Shown here in pieces: positions 1-6,186 of a stretch of 9,610 nucleotides of DNA. Position 1 is the stretch's first letter; every line of letters begins with the position of its first letter. The notes beneath the pieces were generated by a model that was not told where the DNA came from, ran no database searches, and saw only the letters and a program-made list of their open reading frames with translations. Source of the DNA: Neisseriaceae bacterium. GTDB taxonomy: Bacteria > Pseudomonadota > Gammaproteobacteria > Burkholderiales > Neisseriaceae. The DNA lies in the NCBI GenBank assembly GCA_030151665.1, contig JASLDB010000120.1, forward strand, positions 1 to 9,610, given 5' to 3'. The position numbers and the translations under genes were made by a program.

Positions 1-587
1 GCCAAAGTAAAAGTAACGCCTAATTGTAATGACTCTAAAATATCATGGTCGCAAATGGGCTTATCGGGTAGACACAAAGCTTGTAAAAATAAAGGACCTT
101 TAATTGCTTCTAAAAATAAAACAGTAATTTGTTTTATTTTATTGGCAGGAAATTCTTGTAATTCGGGTAGGCTACACAATTTTTCATATAAGGCTTCATA
201 GCATTTACTTGGACCTTGTTTCATGAATTGAATGCCAATTTCAGGGTGGTTTGTGGTCTCAGCAAAAACCAAGCGCACCAAACCAATGGCTTGGGGGTCT
301 AGCACCGCTCGCAAAAATCGCTCACCATAATACGACAATACGCCTTCTATATTGTTTTCATATTCATGCGACTCCATTTGAAGGAAAATTTCTGCTACCA
401 TGTATTCTATGACATTGGCAAGCAAGCCTTCTTTGTTGGTGAAATTGTCGTAAAGAGAAGTGCGGGAGCCGCCAGAGCGTTCAATAATCATGCTGATAGT
501 GGTGTTCGCATAACCATTTTCAATAAAAACAGCTTTGGCTGCCTCAATAATAGCTTGGCGCCTTTTTAAGCCTTTTGGGGTTGGCAT
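1..587 (-). CDS. TetR/AcrR family transcriptional regulator, C-terminus cut by window edge
   Basis: Reading the minus strand from the ATG at 585-587 gives an open frame of 195 codons to the window edge. The start MPTPKGLKRRQAIIEAA and the helix-turn-helix at about residues 29-50 (TTISMIIERSGGSRTSLYDN, followed by F and NKEGLL) are typical of the TetR DNA-binding domain. The rest, with LVRLVFAETTNHPE and later IKGPLF, resembles the AefR-like type of TetR ligand-binding domain, which is my inference. TetR proteins are usually about 190-220 residues, so little is missing. The ribosome binding site is weak. The gene diverges from the DASS transporter, and TetR regulators often control the divergent gene, so the transporter is the likeliest target. 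The effector is unknown. The family call is firm; the target is a guess. Confidence 0.9.
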   Translation of the reverse strand, partial: MPTPKGLKRRQAIIEAAKAVFIENGYANTTISMIIERSGGSRTSLYDNFTNKEGLLANVIEYMVAEIFLQMESHEYENNIEGVLSYYGERFLRAVLDPQAIGLVRLVFAETTNHPEIGIQFMKQGPSKCYEALYEKLCSLPELQEFPANKIKQITVLFLEAIKGPLFLQALCLPDKPICDHDILESLQLGVTFTL

Positions 588-622
588 AATTAATCACTTT
601 TTAGTTGTCATATATAGAAATC

Positions 623-651
623 ATGTTATGCAGTTCGTATTAAAAATGCAA
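623..651 (-). promoter_or_regulatory. candidate sigma-70 promoter for the left TetR gene
   Basis: On the minus strand TTGCAT (651-646) is followed after 17 bases by TAACAT (628-623), placing a transcript start about 30 bases upstream of the ATG at 587. The -35 matches 3 of 6 and the -10 matches 4 of 6 consensus bases, so this is only a plausible candidate in an AT-rich region. Confidence 0.3.
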
Positions 652-679
652 ATGAAGTATATTGTTAAATCGTATTAAG

Positions 680-697
680 TTAAATTAGTTAATTTAA
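680..697. promoter_or_regulatory. 18-bp palindrome, candidate TetR operator
   Basis: TTAAATTAGTTAATTTAA has two perfect 8-bp arms around a central GT. Its size and its place between a TetR gene and a divergent transporter gene fit a TetR-family operator. It is almost pure A and T in an AT-rich region, so chance is a real alternative. Confidence 0.35.
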
Positions 698-751
698 GTA
701 TTTGTTATGACTAATTTATTATCGTATAGAAATGTTCTCATTTGTTATTTT

Positions 752-780
752 TTGAAATATAAAATCTGATTTTTTAGATA
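752..780 (+). promoter_or_regulatory. candidate sigma-70 promoter for the DASS transporter gene
   Basis: TTGAAA at 752-757 is followed after 17 bases by TAGATA at 775-780. The -35 is 5 of 6 to consensus and the -10 only 3 of 6. It would give an untranslated leader of about 140 bases. The call rests on spacing and the -35 only. Confidence 0.28.
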
Positions 781-924
781 ACTTGAAAGATAATGACGAT
801 AATCAAGGTGTTTGCAGATAAAAAGCATACAATTATTGAGACAAAAGCGATGCAATAATATTTTCACATTGGTGAAGTATGGTTGTCATCACGGATAAAT
901 TTTCCAACAGAAAATGAGACGATA

Positions 925-2400
925 ATGGAAGTTAAATTAGAACCCATCAAGCCCATACCGGCTTTGGTCGCCGCCGCACTCACACTCATCATTTGGTTTG
1001 TCATTCCAGCGCCAGAGGGTGTTTCTCCTAATGCTTGGCAGTTGTTGGCACTGTTTGTGGGTACCATTGCTGCTATTATTGGTAAGGCATTGCCCATTGG
1101 CGCGGTGTCAGTATTGGCCATTTCTTTGGTGGCCATTACTGGTGTTACCAACCCAGGAAATCCCAAAGCAGCCTTGGCAGATGCATTAAGTGGTTTTTCC
1201 AACGATTTGATTTGGTTGATCGGTGTATCTATCATGATCTCGATTAGCTTAAATAAAACAGGTTTGGGCTCACGAATCGGTTACTTTTTAATCTCATTAT
1301 TTGGTAAGCGCACTTTGGGTATTGCGTATGCCTTAGCATTTGCTGAAACCATTTTGGCACCTGTTACCCCCAGTAATACAGCGCGTGGTGGTGGTATTAT
1401 TCACCCGATTATGCGTTCGATTGCCGACAGTTTTAATTCTAAACCTGAAGAAGGAACGTCAGGAAAAATTGGTCGCTATTTGGCCTTGGTTAACTACAAT
1501 ACCAACCCAATTACTTCTGCGATGTTTATTACCGCTACTGCACCCAACCCATTAATCGTAACCTTGATTTATGAAGGCACCAATAATGGTACACATTTGA
1601 CATGGGGTATGTGGGCGATTGCTGCATTTGTACCTGGTTTACTGTCTTTGATTTTGATGCCATTGGTGATTTATTTTATCTGTCCACCTGAAATCAAAAA
1701 AACACCAGATGCACCTGATTTTGCCAAAAGTAAACTAAAAGAGTTAGGTCCATTGAATTTGGCAGAAAAAATTACTTTAAGTACATTTGGTTTGTTGCTA
1801 TTCATGTGGGCTGGTGTTCCTGCCATGATTTTTGGTCCTGAATTTGCGATTAATCCAACCACAGCTGCTTTTATTGGTCTATCTATCTTGTTGGTTACTG
1901 GTGTCTTAAAGTGGGACGAAGTATTGAAAAACAAAGGTGCTTGGGATACTGTGGTTTGGTTCTCTGCCTTGGTGATGATGGCCAGCTTCTTGGGTAAATT
2001 GGGCTTGGTTAAATGGTTGGCTGTTACTGTGGGTACTGGCATTGCTGGTTTGGGCCTAGGCTGGATTGCCGCCATGTTAATTTTAGTCTTGGTATATGTG
2101 TATTCACATTACTTCTTTGCAAGTACAACCGCTCATATTACAGCGATGTTTGCTGCATTCTTTGCTGCTGGTATTGCTTTGGGCGCACCTCCTATGTTGT
2201 TGGGCCTAACATTGGCATTCTCATCTAGTTTAATGATGTCCTTAACGCATTATGGTACAGGTACTGCACCAATTATTTTCGGCTCAGGCTATACCACTTT
2301 GGGTGAATGGTGGAAAGTGGGCTTTGTGGTGAGTGTGGTGAACTTAGCTATTTGGTTCTATATTGGTGGCATGTGGTGGAAAGCATTGGGCTACTGGTAA
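925..2400 (+). CDS. DASS/SLC13-family anion transporter (di-/tricarboxylate or 2-oxoglutarate/malate type)
   Basis: The 491-residue product is a strongly hydrophobic inner-membrane protein with roughly 12 membrane segments. It is the usual length for the divalent anion:Na+ symporter (DASS) family, which includes E. coli CitT and plastid 2-oxoglutarate/malate translocators. Signatures are SNTARGGGI at about residue 150 with a downstream IHPI, an HYFFASTTAHITAM segment, and THYGTGTAPIIFGSGY starting at about residue 441. These match the two substrate/ion-binding re-entrant regions of the family. I chose the ATG at 925 because the first membrane segment then begins at the usual distance. An in-frame TTG at 883, preceded by GGTGA at 871-875, would add 14 residues and cannot be excluded. 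The substrate (citrate, succinate, malate, 2-oxoglutarate or tartrate) cannot be told from sequence alone. The gene is monocistronic, bounded by a terminator, and divergent from a TetR gene that may control it. Confidence 0.93.
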   Translation: MEVKLEPIKPIPALVAAALTLIIWFVIPAPEGVSPNAWQLLALFVGTIAAIIGKALPIGAVSVLAISLVAITGVTNPGNPKAALADALSGFSNDLIWLIGVSIMISISLNKTGLGSRIGYFLISLFGKRTLGIAYALAFAETILAPVTPSNTARGGGIIHPIMRSIADSFNSKPEEGTSGKIGRYLALVNYNTNPITSAMFITATAPNPLIVTLIYEGTNNGTHLTWGMWAIAAFVPGLLSLILMPLVIYFICPPEIKKTPDAPDFAKSKLKELGPLNLAEKITLSTFGLLLFMWAGVPAMIFGPEFAINPTTAAFIGLSILLVTGVLKWDEVLKNKGAWDTVVWFSALVMMASFLGKLGLVKWLAVTVGTGIAGLGLGWIAAMLILVLVYVYSHYFFASTTAHITAMFAAFFAAGIALGAPPMLLGLTLAFSSSLMMSLTHYGTGTAPIIFGSGYTTLGEWWKVGFVVSVVNLAIWFYIGGMWWKALGYW

Positions 2401-2408
2401 ATGGCATG

Positions 2409-2440
2409 AAAAGCTGCTTGAATATCAAGCAGCTTTTTTT
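2409..2440 (+). terminator. intrinsic terminator of the DASS transporter gene
   Basis: AAAAGCTGCTTGA at 2409-2421 pairs perfectly with TCAAGCAGCTTTT at 2425-2437 around a 3-base loop, and a run of seven T ends at 2440. It lies 9 bases after the transporter stop codon. The run of A at the left foot is short, so it is mainly a plus-strand terminator. Confidence 0.93.
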
Positions 2441-2578
2441 AAGTATTTTTAATGGGTAAATATCAAGGTGAAGTTGATATTGTTTTTGAATGGTGTTTAA
2501 GTAATCACAAAGCCCATATGGATTCATGCAAGTTTTCACGGCATTTTTGAGCGCAATAACGGCAGTGGTCATATAATA
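2441..2578. other. short non-coding gap between two terminators
   Basis: This 138-bp stretch lies between the transporter terminator and the tRNA terminator. A minus-strand reading frame covers it but crosses both the transporter terminator and the transporter's 3' end and has no ribosome binding site. I see nothing functional here. Confidence 0.5.
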
Positions 2579-2613
2579 AAAATCAGCTACTCTTAAAAGT
2601 AGCTGATTTTTAA
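2579..2613 (-). terminator. intrinsic terminator downstream of tRNA-Cys
   Basis: AAAATCAGCTACT at 2579-2591 and AGTAGCTGATTTT at 2598-2610 form a perfect 13-bp stem with a 6-base loop. Read on the minus strand it starts 8 bases after the tRNA CCA end and is followed by TTTTTATTAT, so it terminates the tRNA transcript. The plus strand also carries a short T run, so it may block read-through both ways. Confidence 0.85.
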
Positions 2614-2618
2614 GTATT

Positions 2619-2693
2619 TGGAGGCGGGGGCGCGGATTTTAACCGGCCTACACGGCTTTGCAAACCGTGACATAGTCACTCTGTCACCCCGCC
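2619..2693 (-). tRNA. tRNA-Cys (anticodon GCA), with unusual T arm and D loop
   Basis: Read on the minus strand, 75 bases fold as a tRNA. The acceptor stem GGCGGGG/CCCCGCC is perfect, with discriminator T73 and an encoded CCA. The D stem begins ACAG. The anticodon stem ACGGT/GCCGT carries the loop TTGCAAA, so the anticodon is GCA. The known cysteine identity features U73, GCA and the G15/G48 combination are present. Three things are odd. The T-stem 3' strand reads CCGCGC where CCGGC would pair perfectly with GCCGG, leaving one extra, bulged C. The T loop is TTAAAAT, so position 56 is A instead of the near-universal C. Position 19 in the D loop is A instead of G. The normal G19-C56 elbow pair is therefore lost. 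A promoter and a terminator flank it, so it is probably transcribed. It is either a divergent functional tRNA or one starting to decay. Confidence 0.88.
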
Positions 2694-2705
2694 ATTGAGT
2701 TGCAA

Positions 2706-2734
2706 ACTATACTCCAGTTAATGAAGTTTGACCA
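2706..2734 (-). promoter_or_regulatory. sigma-70 promoter of tRNA-Cys
   Basis: On the minus strand TGGTCA (2734-2729, 4 of 6) is followed after exactly 17 bases by TATAGT (2711-2706, 5 of 6). The -10 lies 12 bases upstream of the mature tRNA 5' end, as expected for a short tRNA leader. Confidence 0.6.
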
Positions 2735-2846
2735 GTTGTTTTGGGTGTTAATCGTGCGTTAAATGGGTTAAGTCACGAAATTGTCAGCATAAATTCTGAA
2801 AAAAGCTGCATAATGGATGACTTATTTGTTAATAATAGGGTATTAC

Positions 2847-2875
2847 TTGTCGCTTTAGATAGGCATTGATAAAAT
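2847..2875 (+). promoter_or_regulatory. sigma-70 promoter of the second TetR gene
   Basis: TTGTCG at 2847-2852 (4 of 6) and TAAAAT at 2870-2875 (5 of 6) are separated by 17 bases. The predicted start near 2882 gives a leader of about 90 bases and falls at the edge of the inverted repeat at 2883-2926. Confidence 0.5.
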
Positions 2876-2882
2876 ATTGTTA

Positions 2883-2926
2883 TTATTACAAGGCAAAACC
2901 AATTAATGGTGGTCTATTTGTAATAA
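2883..2926. promoter_or_regulatory. nested inverted repeat, candidate autoregulatory operator
   Basis: TTATTACAA at 2883-2891 and TTGTAATAA at 2918-2926 are perfect 9-bp inverted copies 26 bases apart. At almost the same centre lies the near-palindrome ACCAATTAATGGT (2898-2910, centre 2904 against 2904.5). The element starts where transcription of the downstream TetR gene is predicted to begin, the usual place for an autorepressor site. Function is inferred. Confidence 0.42.
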
Positions 2927-2974
2927 AGTGGCCCATAAATATAGGGTCTTTTGATATCAATGAGACAAGGTGTG

Positions 2975-3574
2975 ATGAAAAAAGAATTAACTGATAAGCA
3001 AAAAGCCAAGATGAAACAAATCGTTGATGCTGCGGTATCTTGTTTTGCTAACAAAGGTTTTCATGCCACTTCGACTGCGGAAATCTGCAAGGCTGCTGGT
3101 ATGAGTCCTGGTAATGTTTTTCATTATTTTTCCAGTAAAATGCAAATTATTGAAGCCATTGCCATTGAAGATGGTTTAATTTATCAAGCTATTTTTAATG
3201 AGCAATTGGATACCGATAATGTCATTGATTCCATTGTGGGAATTGTTAAAGCTTTGGTGGCTTATATTAATAGTGATCCTGAATGTGCTCGTATTAGCAT
3301 GGAAGTGGGTACAGAAGCTTCGCGCAACCCAGAAGTCATGAAGATTTTTTTGGCCAATGAAGAAATTAGCAAAGCCAAATTAAGCCAGTTAATTGCCCAT
3401 GGCATTCAAAAAGGTGAAATTGACAATACCCTTCAACCAGAAGCCACTGCATCATGGATTTTGATGTTAAGTGATGGTACGTTGGGGCGCAGTATTATGG
3501 AACCCAGTTTTGATTGGTCTTCGCACCATGTTATTTTGGAAAAAATGATTCGCAAGGCCTTGGCGCCCATTTGA
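2975..3574 (+). CDS. TetR/AcrR family transcriptional regulator, apparently stand-alone
   Basis: The 199-residue product begins MKKELTDKQKAKMKQIVDAA. Its helix-turn-helix spans about residues 31-53 (TSTAEICKAAGMSPGNVFHY), followed by FSSKMQIIEAI, the classic TetR N-terminal domain. The all-helical C-terminal half carries IVKALVAYINSDPECARISMEV cut by variable segments, like BetI-type ligand domains; that subclass is a guess. I chose the ATG at 2975 because AAGG at 2967-2970 sits just upstream. In-frame TTG 2951 and ATG 2960 lack a comparable site and would add 8 or 5 residues. Its neighbours are a tRNA and, convergent beyond a terminator, a MaoC hydratase, so no partner gene is obvious. Autoregulation through the inverted repeat upstream is plausible. 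The effector is unknown. Confidence 0.92.
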   Translation: MKKELTDKQKAKMKQIVDAAVSCFANKGFHATSTAEICKAAGMSPGNVFHYFSSKMQIIEAIAIEDGLIYQAIFNEQLDTDNVIDSIVGIVKALVAYINSDPECARISMEVGTEASRNPEVMKIFLANEEISKAKLSQLIAHGIQKGEIDNTLQPEATASWILMLSDGTLGRSIMEPSFDWSSHHVILEKMIRKALAPI

Positions 3575-3611
3575 GATTGGTTGCTGCAGGTGGTGCATAA
3601 CAGGGGGCATC

Positions 3612-3640
3612 AAAAAGCCTGACAGTTGTCAGGCTTTTTT
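3612..3640. terminator. bidirectional intrinsic terminator between convergent genes
   Basis: AAAAAGCCTGAC at 3612-3623 pairs with GTCAGGCTTTTT at 3628-3639 around the loop AGTT. T runs lie on the 3' side in both directions (six T on plus, five T on minus). It sits between the stop codons of the convergent TetR and MaoC genes and can serve both. Confidence 0.92.
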
Positions 3641-3681
3641 GTGATTAGAAATTCATGATTGAAGTGGTATTACTCAGTCAT

Positions 3682-4116
3682 TTAAACCGATGGTTTTCGA
3701 TCCACCATCATCAAGGCAGTGCCTGTGGTGACAACTTTATCGCCCACTTGACACGTGGTCTCTAAGGTGACGCGGCGACGTTTTTCATTGATTTCTGTGA
3801 TGGTAACCGTTGCAGTGACGGTATCATTTAACAATACAGGTGCTTTGAAACTCATTTGTTGGTCCAAATAAATCACACCAGGACCTGGTAATTGTGTGCC
3901 CAATACTGTTGAAATTAACGCACCACTAAACATACCATGAGCAATGCGCTCTTTGAAAATCGTGGTGGCGGCATATTCGGCATTGACGTGTACTGGATTG
4001 TTATCACCAGATAGCTTAGCAAATGTATTCACATCAGCCTCTGTAATGGTCTTGGAATATGAGGCGCTCATGCCAAGGCTTAAATCTTCTAAATAATAAC
4101 CATGTAATGAATCCAT
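3682..4116 (-). CDS. MaoC-like hydratase, PhaJ-type (R)-specific enoyl-CoA hydratase
   Basis: The 144-residue product is a single hot-dog-fold MaoC-like domain, close to the length of PhaJ (about 134). The hydratase-2 motif reads ADVNTFAKLSGDNNPVH, giving the catalytic pair Asp38 and His43. These are five residues apart as in Aeromonas PhaJ (Asp31/His36), and Ser69 sits at the matching distance (31 residues after the Asp). AHGMFSGALIS follows, as in the family. Such enzymes add water to trans-2-enoyl-CoA to give (R)-3-hydroxyacyl-CoA, feeding polyhydroxyalkanoate synthesis or other fatty-acid branches, in the cytoplasm. The start is clear: AAGGAGAG at 4128-4121 lies 4 bases before the ATG at 4116. 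It is monocistronic between two terminators. No PHA synthase or beta-oxidation gene is nearby, so the true substrate is open. Confidence 0.9.
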   Translation of the reverse strand: MDSLHGYYLEDLSLGMSASYSKTITEADVNTFAKLSGDNNPVHVNAEYAATTIFKERIAHGMFSGALISTVLGTQLPGPGVIYLDQQMSFKAPVLLNDTVTATVTITEINEKRRRVTLETTCQVGDKVVTTGTALMMVDRKPSV

Positions 4117-4143
4117 TTTTCTCTCCTTGTGTTAATGCCGACA

Positions 4144-4173
4144 AGCATAGCATATTGCAACACAGCAAGTCAT
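4144..4173 (-). promoter_or_regulatory. candidate promoter of the MaoC-like gene
   Basis: On the minus strand ATGACT (4173-4168, 4 of 6) is followed after 18 bases by TATGCT (4149-4144, 4 of 6). It lies between the upstream terminator and the strong ribosome binding site, where a promoter is expected, but the match is moderate. Confidence 0.3.
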
Positions 4174-4194
4174 GAAGCAAAAGCGCTAGCTGAT

Positions 4195-4222
4195 AAAAAA
4201 GCAGATACTGTTTGTATCTGCT
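4195..4222 (-). terminator. intrinsic terminator of the lolA-small ORF unit
   Basis: AGCAGATAC at 4200-4208 and GTATCTGCT at 4214-4222 form a 9-bp stem around a 5-base loop. On the minus strand the stem is followed by six T (4200-4195). It begins 8 bases after the stop codon of the small ORF. Confidence 0.88.
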
Positions 4223-4229
4223 GATGATT

Positions 4230-4442
4230 TTATGCCTGACGACGTTTTTTTGCTGCTTTTAGCTGACCATGATTGTCTAGCCAAGAAGAAGAGGTGGGTG
4301 AGCACAGTGTTTCTTTTAATGGTGCGCTTAACCTTTGAATGTGTTGTAGCCAATTTTGGCGACAAATACTATTGGGGTGTTTTTGTAATTTCTCTTGGTA
4401 TTGTTGCAATAACTTGTTTAGGGTATTGCGAGAGGCAATCAT
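4230..4442 (-). CDS. small hypothetical basic protein, co-transcribed with lolA
   Basis: I do not recognise this 70-residue protein. It starts MIASRNTLNKLLQQYQEKL, is rich in Gln and Leu in a helical, possibly amphipathic N-terminal half, and ends in the basic tail LKAAKKRRQA. There is no signal peptide or membrane segment, so it is probably cytoplasmic and could bind nucleic acid; that is a guess from charge alone. Evidence that it is real is contextual. It lies 23 bases after the lolA stop on the same strand. AAGGA at 4455-4451 is about 8 bases before the ATG at 4442. A good terminator follows directly after its stop. The first in-frame ATG at 4448 would be too close to that ribosome binding site. 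It contains two cysteines and four tryptophan or tyrosine residues. Confidence 0.6.
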   Translation of the reverse strand: MIASRNTLNKLLQQYQEKLQKHPNSICRQNWLQHIQRLSAPLKETLCSPTSSSWLDNHGQLKAAKKRRQA

Positions 4443-4465
4443 GACCATTCCTTTTTAATGGATTA

Positions 4466-5086
4466 TTACTGAGTTAAAACATCGACCCCTTTAGGTGGGG
4501 TAAAGCGAAAGTTAGCGGGTTTCAAATTTGGGCTCATGTTAATGCTACCAAAGCCAATTTTGGTTTCATTGCCAAAACTGTCTTTTAACTGCATGGCACT
4601 TAAGGTGTTGCCTTTAAAGCCAATGCGAATGTAAGTGTAGCCAGAATTTTTATTTTTGGGTGTTGCCATCACATAATCGATACCGCCTTGGCTACCATCT
4701 TCTTTTAAGTTATAACTGGCATTGATGGTGTTTTTATCTGACAGCAAAGCGGCAGGGCTATCACCCAATGCTTCTTTTTGGCTTTTTTTGGTCACTTGAG
4801 CCAAGTCTTTATCGTATAACCAAACCGTATTGCCATCACCGATAATGCTTTGCTGATAGGGTTTGTTATAATTCCATTTAAAATAACCTGGGCGCAAAAT
4901 TTGAAAACTACCTGATGAGGTAGTGGTGCGTCTTTTGCTGCTCACTGTTTGGCTAAAAGAGCCACTGATACCATTGGTGTCAGTATTGAATTTTTGCAAC
5001 GCTTCGATAGCACCTGCTTGTGCTGTGCCCATGGTTAAAGTCAATGAGCTGATGAATAAGCTGGCTACAATCTTGTGATAACGCAT
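4466..5086 (-). CDS. lolA: outer-membrane lipoprotein carrier protein LolA
   Basis: The 206-residue product is the periplasmic chaperone that takes lipoproteins from the LolCDE transporter in the inner membrane to LolB at the outer membrane. It begins with a signal peptide: MRYHK, a hydrophobic core of about 12 residues, then MGTAQA, with signal peptidase I cleavage likely after residue 24. Family features follow: GISGSFSQTV, GSFQILRPGYFKWNY, GDGNTVWLYDKDLAQVT, the SPAALLSDK stretch, TYIRIGFKG, and the C-terminal NFRFTPPKGVDVL. The wording is very close to neisserial LolA as I recall it. I chose the ATG at 5086 because it begins exactly at the signal peptide and has AAGGGA 7 bases upstream. 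A longer frame from 5182 would put 32 unrelated residues before it. It is the first gene of a two-gene unit with the small ORF and diverges from the DUF455 gene. Confidence 0.96.
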   Translation of the reverse strand: MRYHKIVASLFISSLTLTMGTAQAGAIEALQKFNTDTNGISGSFSQTVSSKRRTTTSSGSFQILRPGYFKWNYNKPYQQSIIGDGNTVWLYDKDLAQVTKKSQKEALGDSPAALLSDKNTINASYNLKEDGSQGGIDYVMATPKNKNSGYTYIRIGFKGNTLSAMQLKDSFGNETKIGFGSINMSPNLKPANFRFTPPKGVDVLTQ

Positions 5087-5286
5087 TTTTTTCCCTTGCA
5101 ATACTATTGATATGGTTAATAGTGTGAGGCGCATGGGCCGCAAAAACAAGTATTGACCACATGTTTTAAAGCGATATTGCAATTGTTAACGCTTTTTTAA
5201 ACGTGCTTTGTGTTTAGAACAATGTTTAATTGGGATTTTAATGCTAGTGAATGACAAAATCGTGAATAATAGAAAAAGGCAAAGAA
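5087..5286. other. divergent intergenic region between lolA and the DUF455 gene
   Basis: These 200 bases must carry promoters for both directions. I found no clear pair of hexamers for either. On the minus strand TTGCGG and TATTAA 16 bases apart, upstream of lolA, is the best but weak candidate. No strong palindrome is visible. Confidence 0.4.
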
Positions 5287-6186
5287 GTGTCTCATTTTTA
5301 TAAACAACTTGAAATGGCTTTGTTAAGTCATGATGCTCAAGAAAAGTGCCACTTAACCTTGGCATTGTTTCATGCAGTATTTGAGCAAGGTTTAAGTATA
5401 GACCCATGTGATGATGTTATTTTGGATTTAGAAAAAGCAGGACACCCTGTAAAACCTGACTTGGTTGCACCCCATGATGTTAAGCCCAGAAAAATGAACA
5501 CTGCTGCGGGCTATGGGGCGATGTTGCATGCCATTGCTCATATTGAGTTCAATGCTATTAATTTGGCATTGGATGCTGCGTATCGTTTTCGCACATTGCC
5601 TTTGCAATTTACTTTGGATTGGTTGCGGGTGGCCAAAGAAGAGGCAGAGCATTTTTTATTGATGTCAGGTCGATTGGCAGCACATGGTTTTGCTTATGGT
5701 GATTTTGCAGCGCATCAGCATTTGTGGGACATGGCGTACCAAACGGCATTTGACCCGCTTTTGCGCATGGCTTTGGTGCCCAGGGTGTTAGAGGCGCGTG
5801 GTTTAGATGTCACACCGGGCATTCGTGAAAAAATTGCTCAAAAAGGGGATTTGGAAACCTGTGCGGTTTTGGACATTATTTACCGTGAAGAAGTTGGGCA
5901 TGTTTGGGTAGGCAACACTTGGTATCAATATTTGTGTGAACAACGAGGCATTGATGGCATTTGGTTGTTTCAAGAATTGATTCGCCGTTATGACTTATTT
6001 TTATTTCGAGGTTACTTTAATACTGAGGCAAGGGTGCGGGCGGGATTTAGCCAGTTTGAATTGGATTTATTGCATCAATTTTCTGATAGTATGCAAAGTA
6101 ATCAGATTGAATCATGGCGCAGTGCATTGACACGTTTGCCATGGCAAACACAAAACGAAGCCATAAAGGAGCGAGAGATTGGTTAA
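5287..6186 (+). CDS. DUF455 family ferritin-like protein
   Basis: The 299-residue product matches the DUF455 (COG2833) family of ferritin-like helical proteins, whose biochemical role is not established. Likely di-iron ligands are visible in the expected order: Glu87 in AHIEFNAINL, Glu119 and His122 in AKEEAEHFLL, Glu169 in VLEARGLD, and Glu202 with His205 in YREEVGHVW. These give the E, ExxH, E, ExxH pattern of a four-helix di-iron carboxylate site. There is no signal peptide or membrane segment, so it is cytoplasmic. It starts with GTG at 5287, supported by AAGG at 5276-5279 seven bases upstream and by the family-like N-terminus. Its last 8 bases overlap the HAD phosphatase gene, so the two are translated from one transcript and probably coupled. 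The metal site is read from sequence; enzyme activity is unknown. Confidence 0.9.
   Translation: MSHFYKQLEMALLSHDAQEKCHLTLALFHAVFEQGLSIDPCDDVILDLEKAGHPVKPDLVAPHDVKPRKMNTAAGYGAMLHAIAHIEFNAINLALDAAYRFRTLPLQFTLDWLRVAKEEAEHFLLMSGRLAAHGFAYGDFAAHQHLWDMAYQTAFDPLLRMALVPRVLEARGLDVTPGIREKIAQKGDLETCAVLDIIYREEVGHVWVGNTWYQYLCEQRGIDGIWLFQELIRRYDLFLFRGYFNTEARVRAGFSQFELDLLHQFSDSMQSNQIESWRSALTRLPWQTQNEAIKEREIG

Larger units (their letters stand above)
588..924. other. AT-rich divergent regulatory region between tetR-type gene and DASS transporter gene
   Basis: This 337-bp gene-free stretch is markedly richer in A and T than the flanking genes. It holds candidate promoters for both divergent genes, an 18-bp palindrome at 680-697, and three copies of TCGTAT at 635-640, 670-675 and 722-727. 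A 7-bp inverted repeat ATTATTG/CAATAAT lies at 832-838 and 853-859, and a small hairpin TTCAC-ATTG-GTGAA at 863-876. I see no convincing small gene in it. Confidence 0.6.

Noticed and set aside
832..876. Small inverted repeats just upstream of the transporter gene
   Set aside because: Arms of only 5-7 bp in AT-rich DNA are expected by chance; noted in the intergenic entry but not called as operators.
1671..2075. Minus-strand frame of 134 codons inside the transporter gene
   Set aside because: It lies wholly within a clearly coding plus-strand gene, and its composition is that of an antisense frame.
2348..2572. Minus-strand open frame of 74 codons after the transporter gene
   Set aside because: It runs through the transporter terminator into the transporter's 3' end, has no ribosome binding site, and starts just after the tRNA terminator. 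No family resemblance.
4232..4444. Plus-strand frame of 70 codons opposite the small ORF
   Set aside because: It is the antisense shadow of the minus-strand small gene, which has the better ribosome binding site and terminator context.
4466..5182. Longer LolA reading frame starting at 5182
   Set aside because: The extra 32 residues would precede a normal signal peptide; the ATG at 5086 has a good ribosome binding site.
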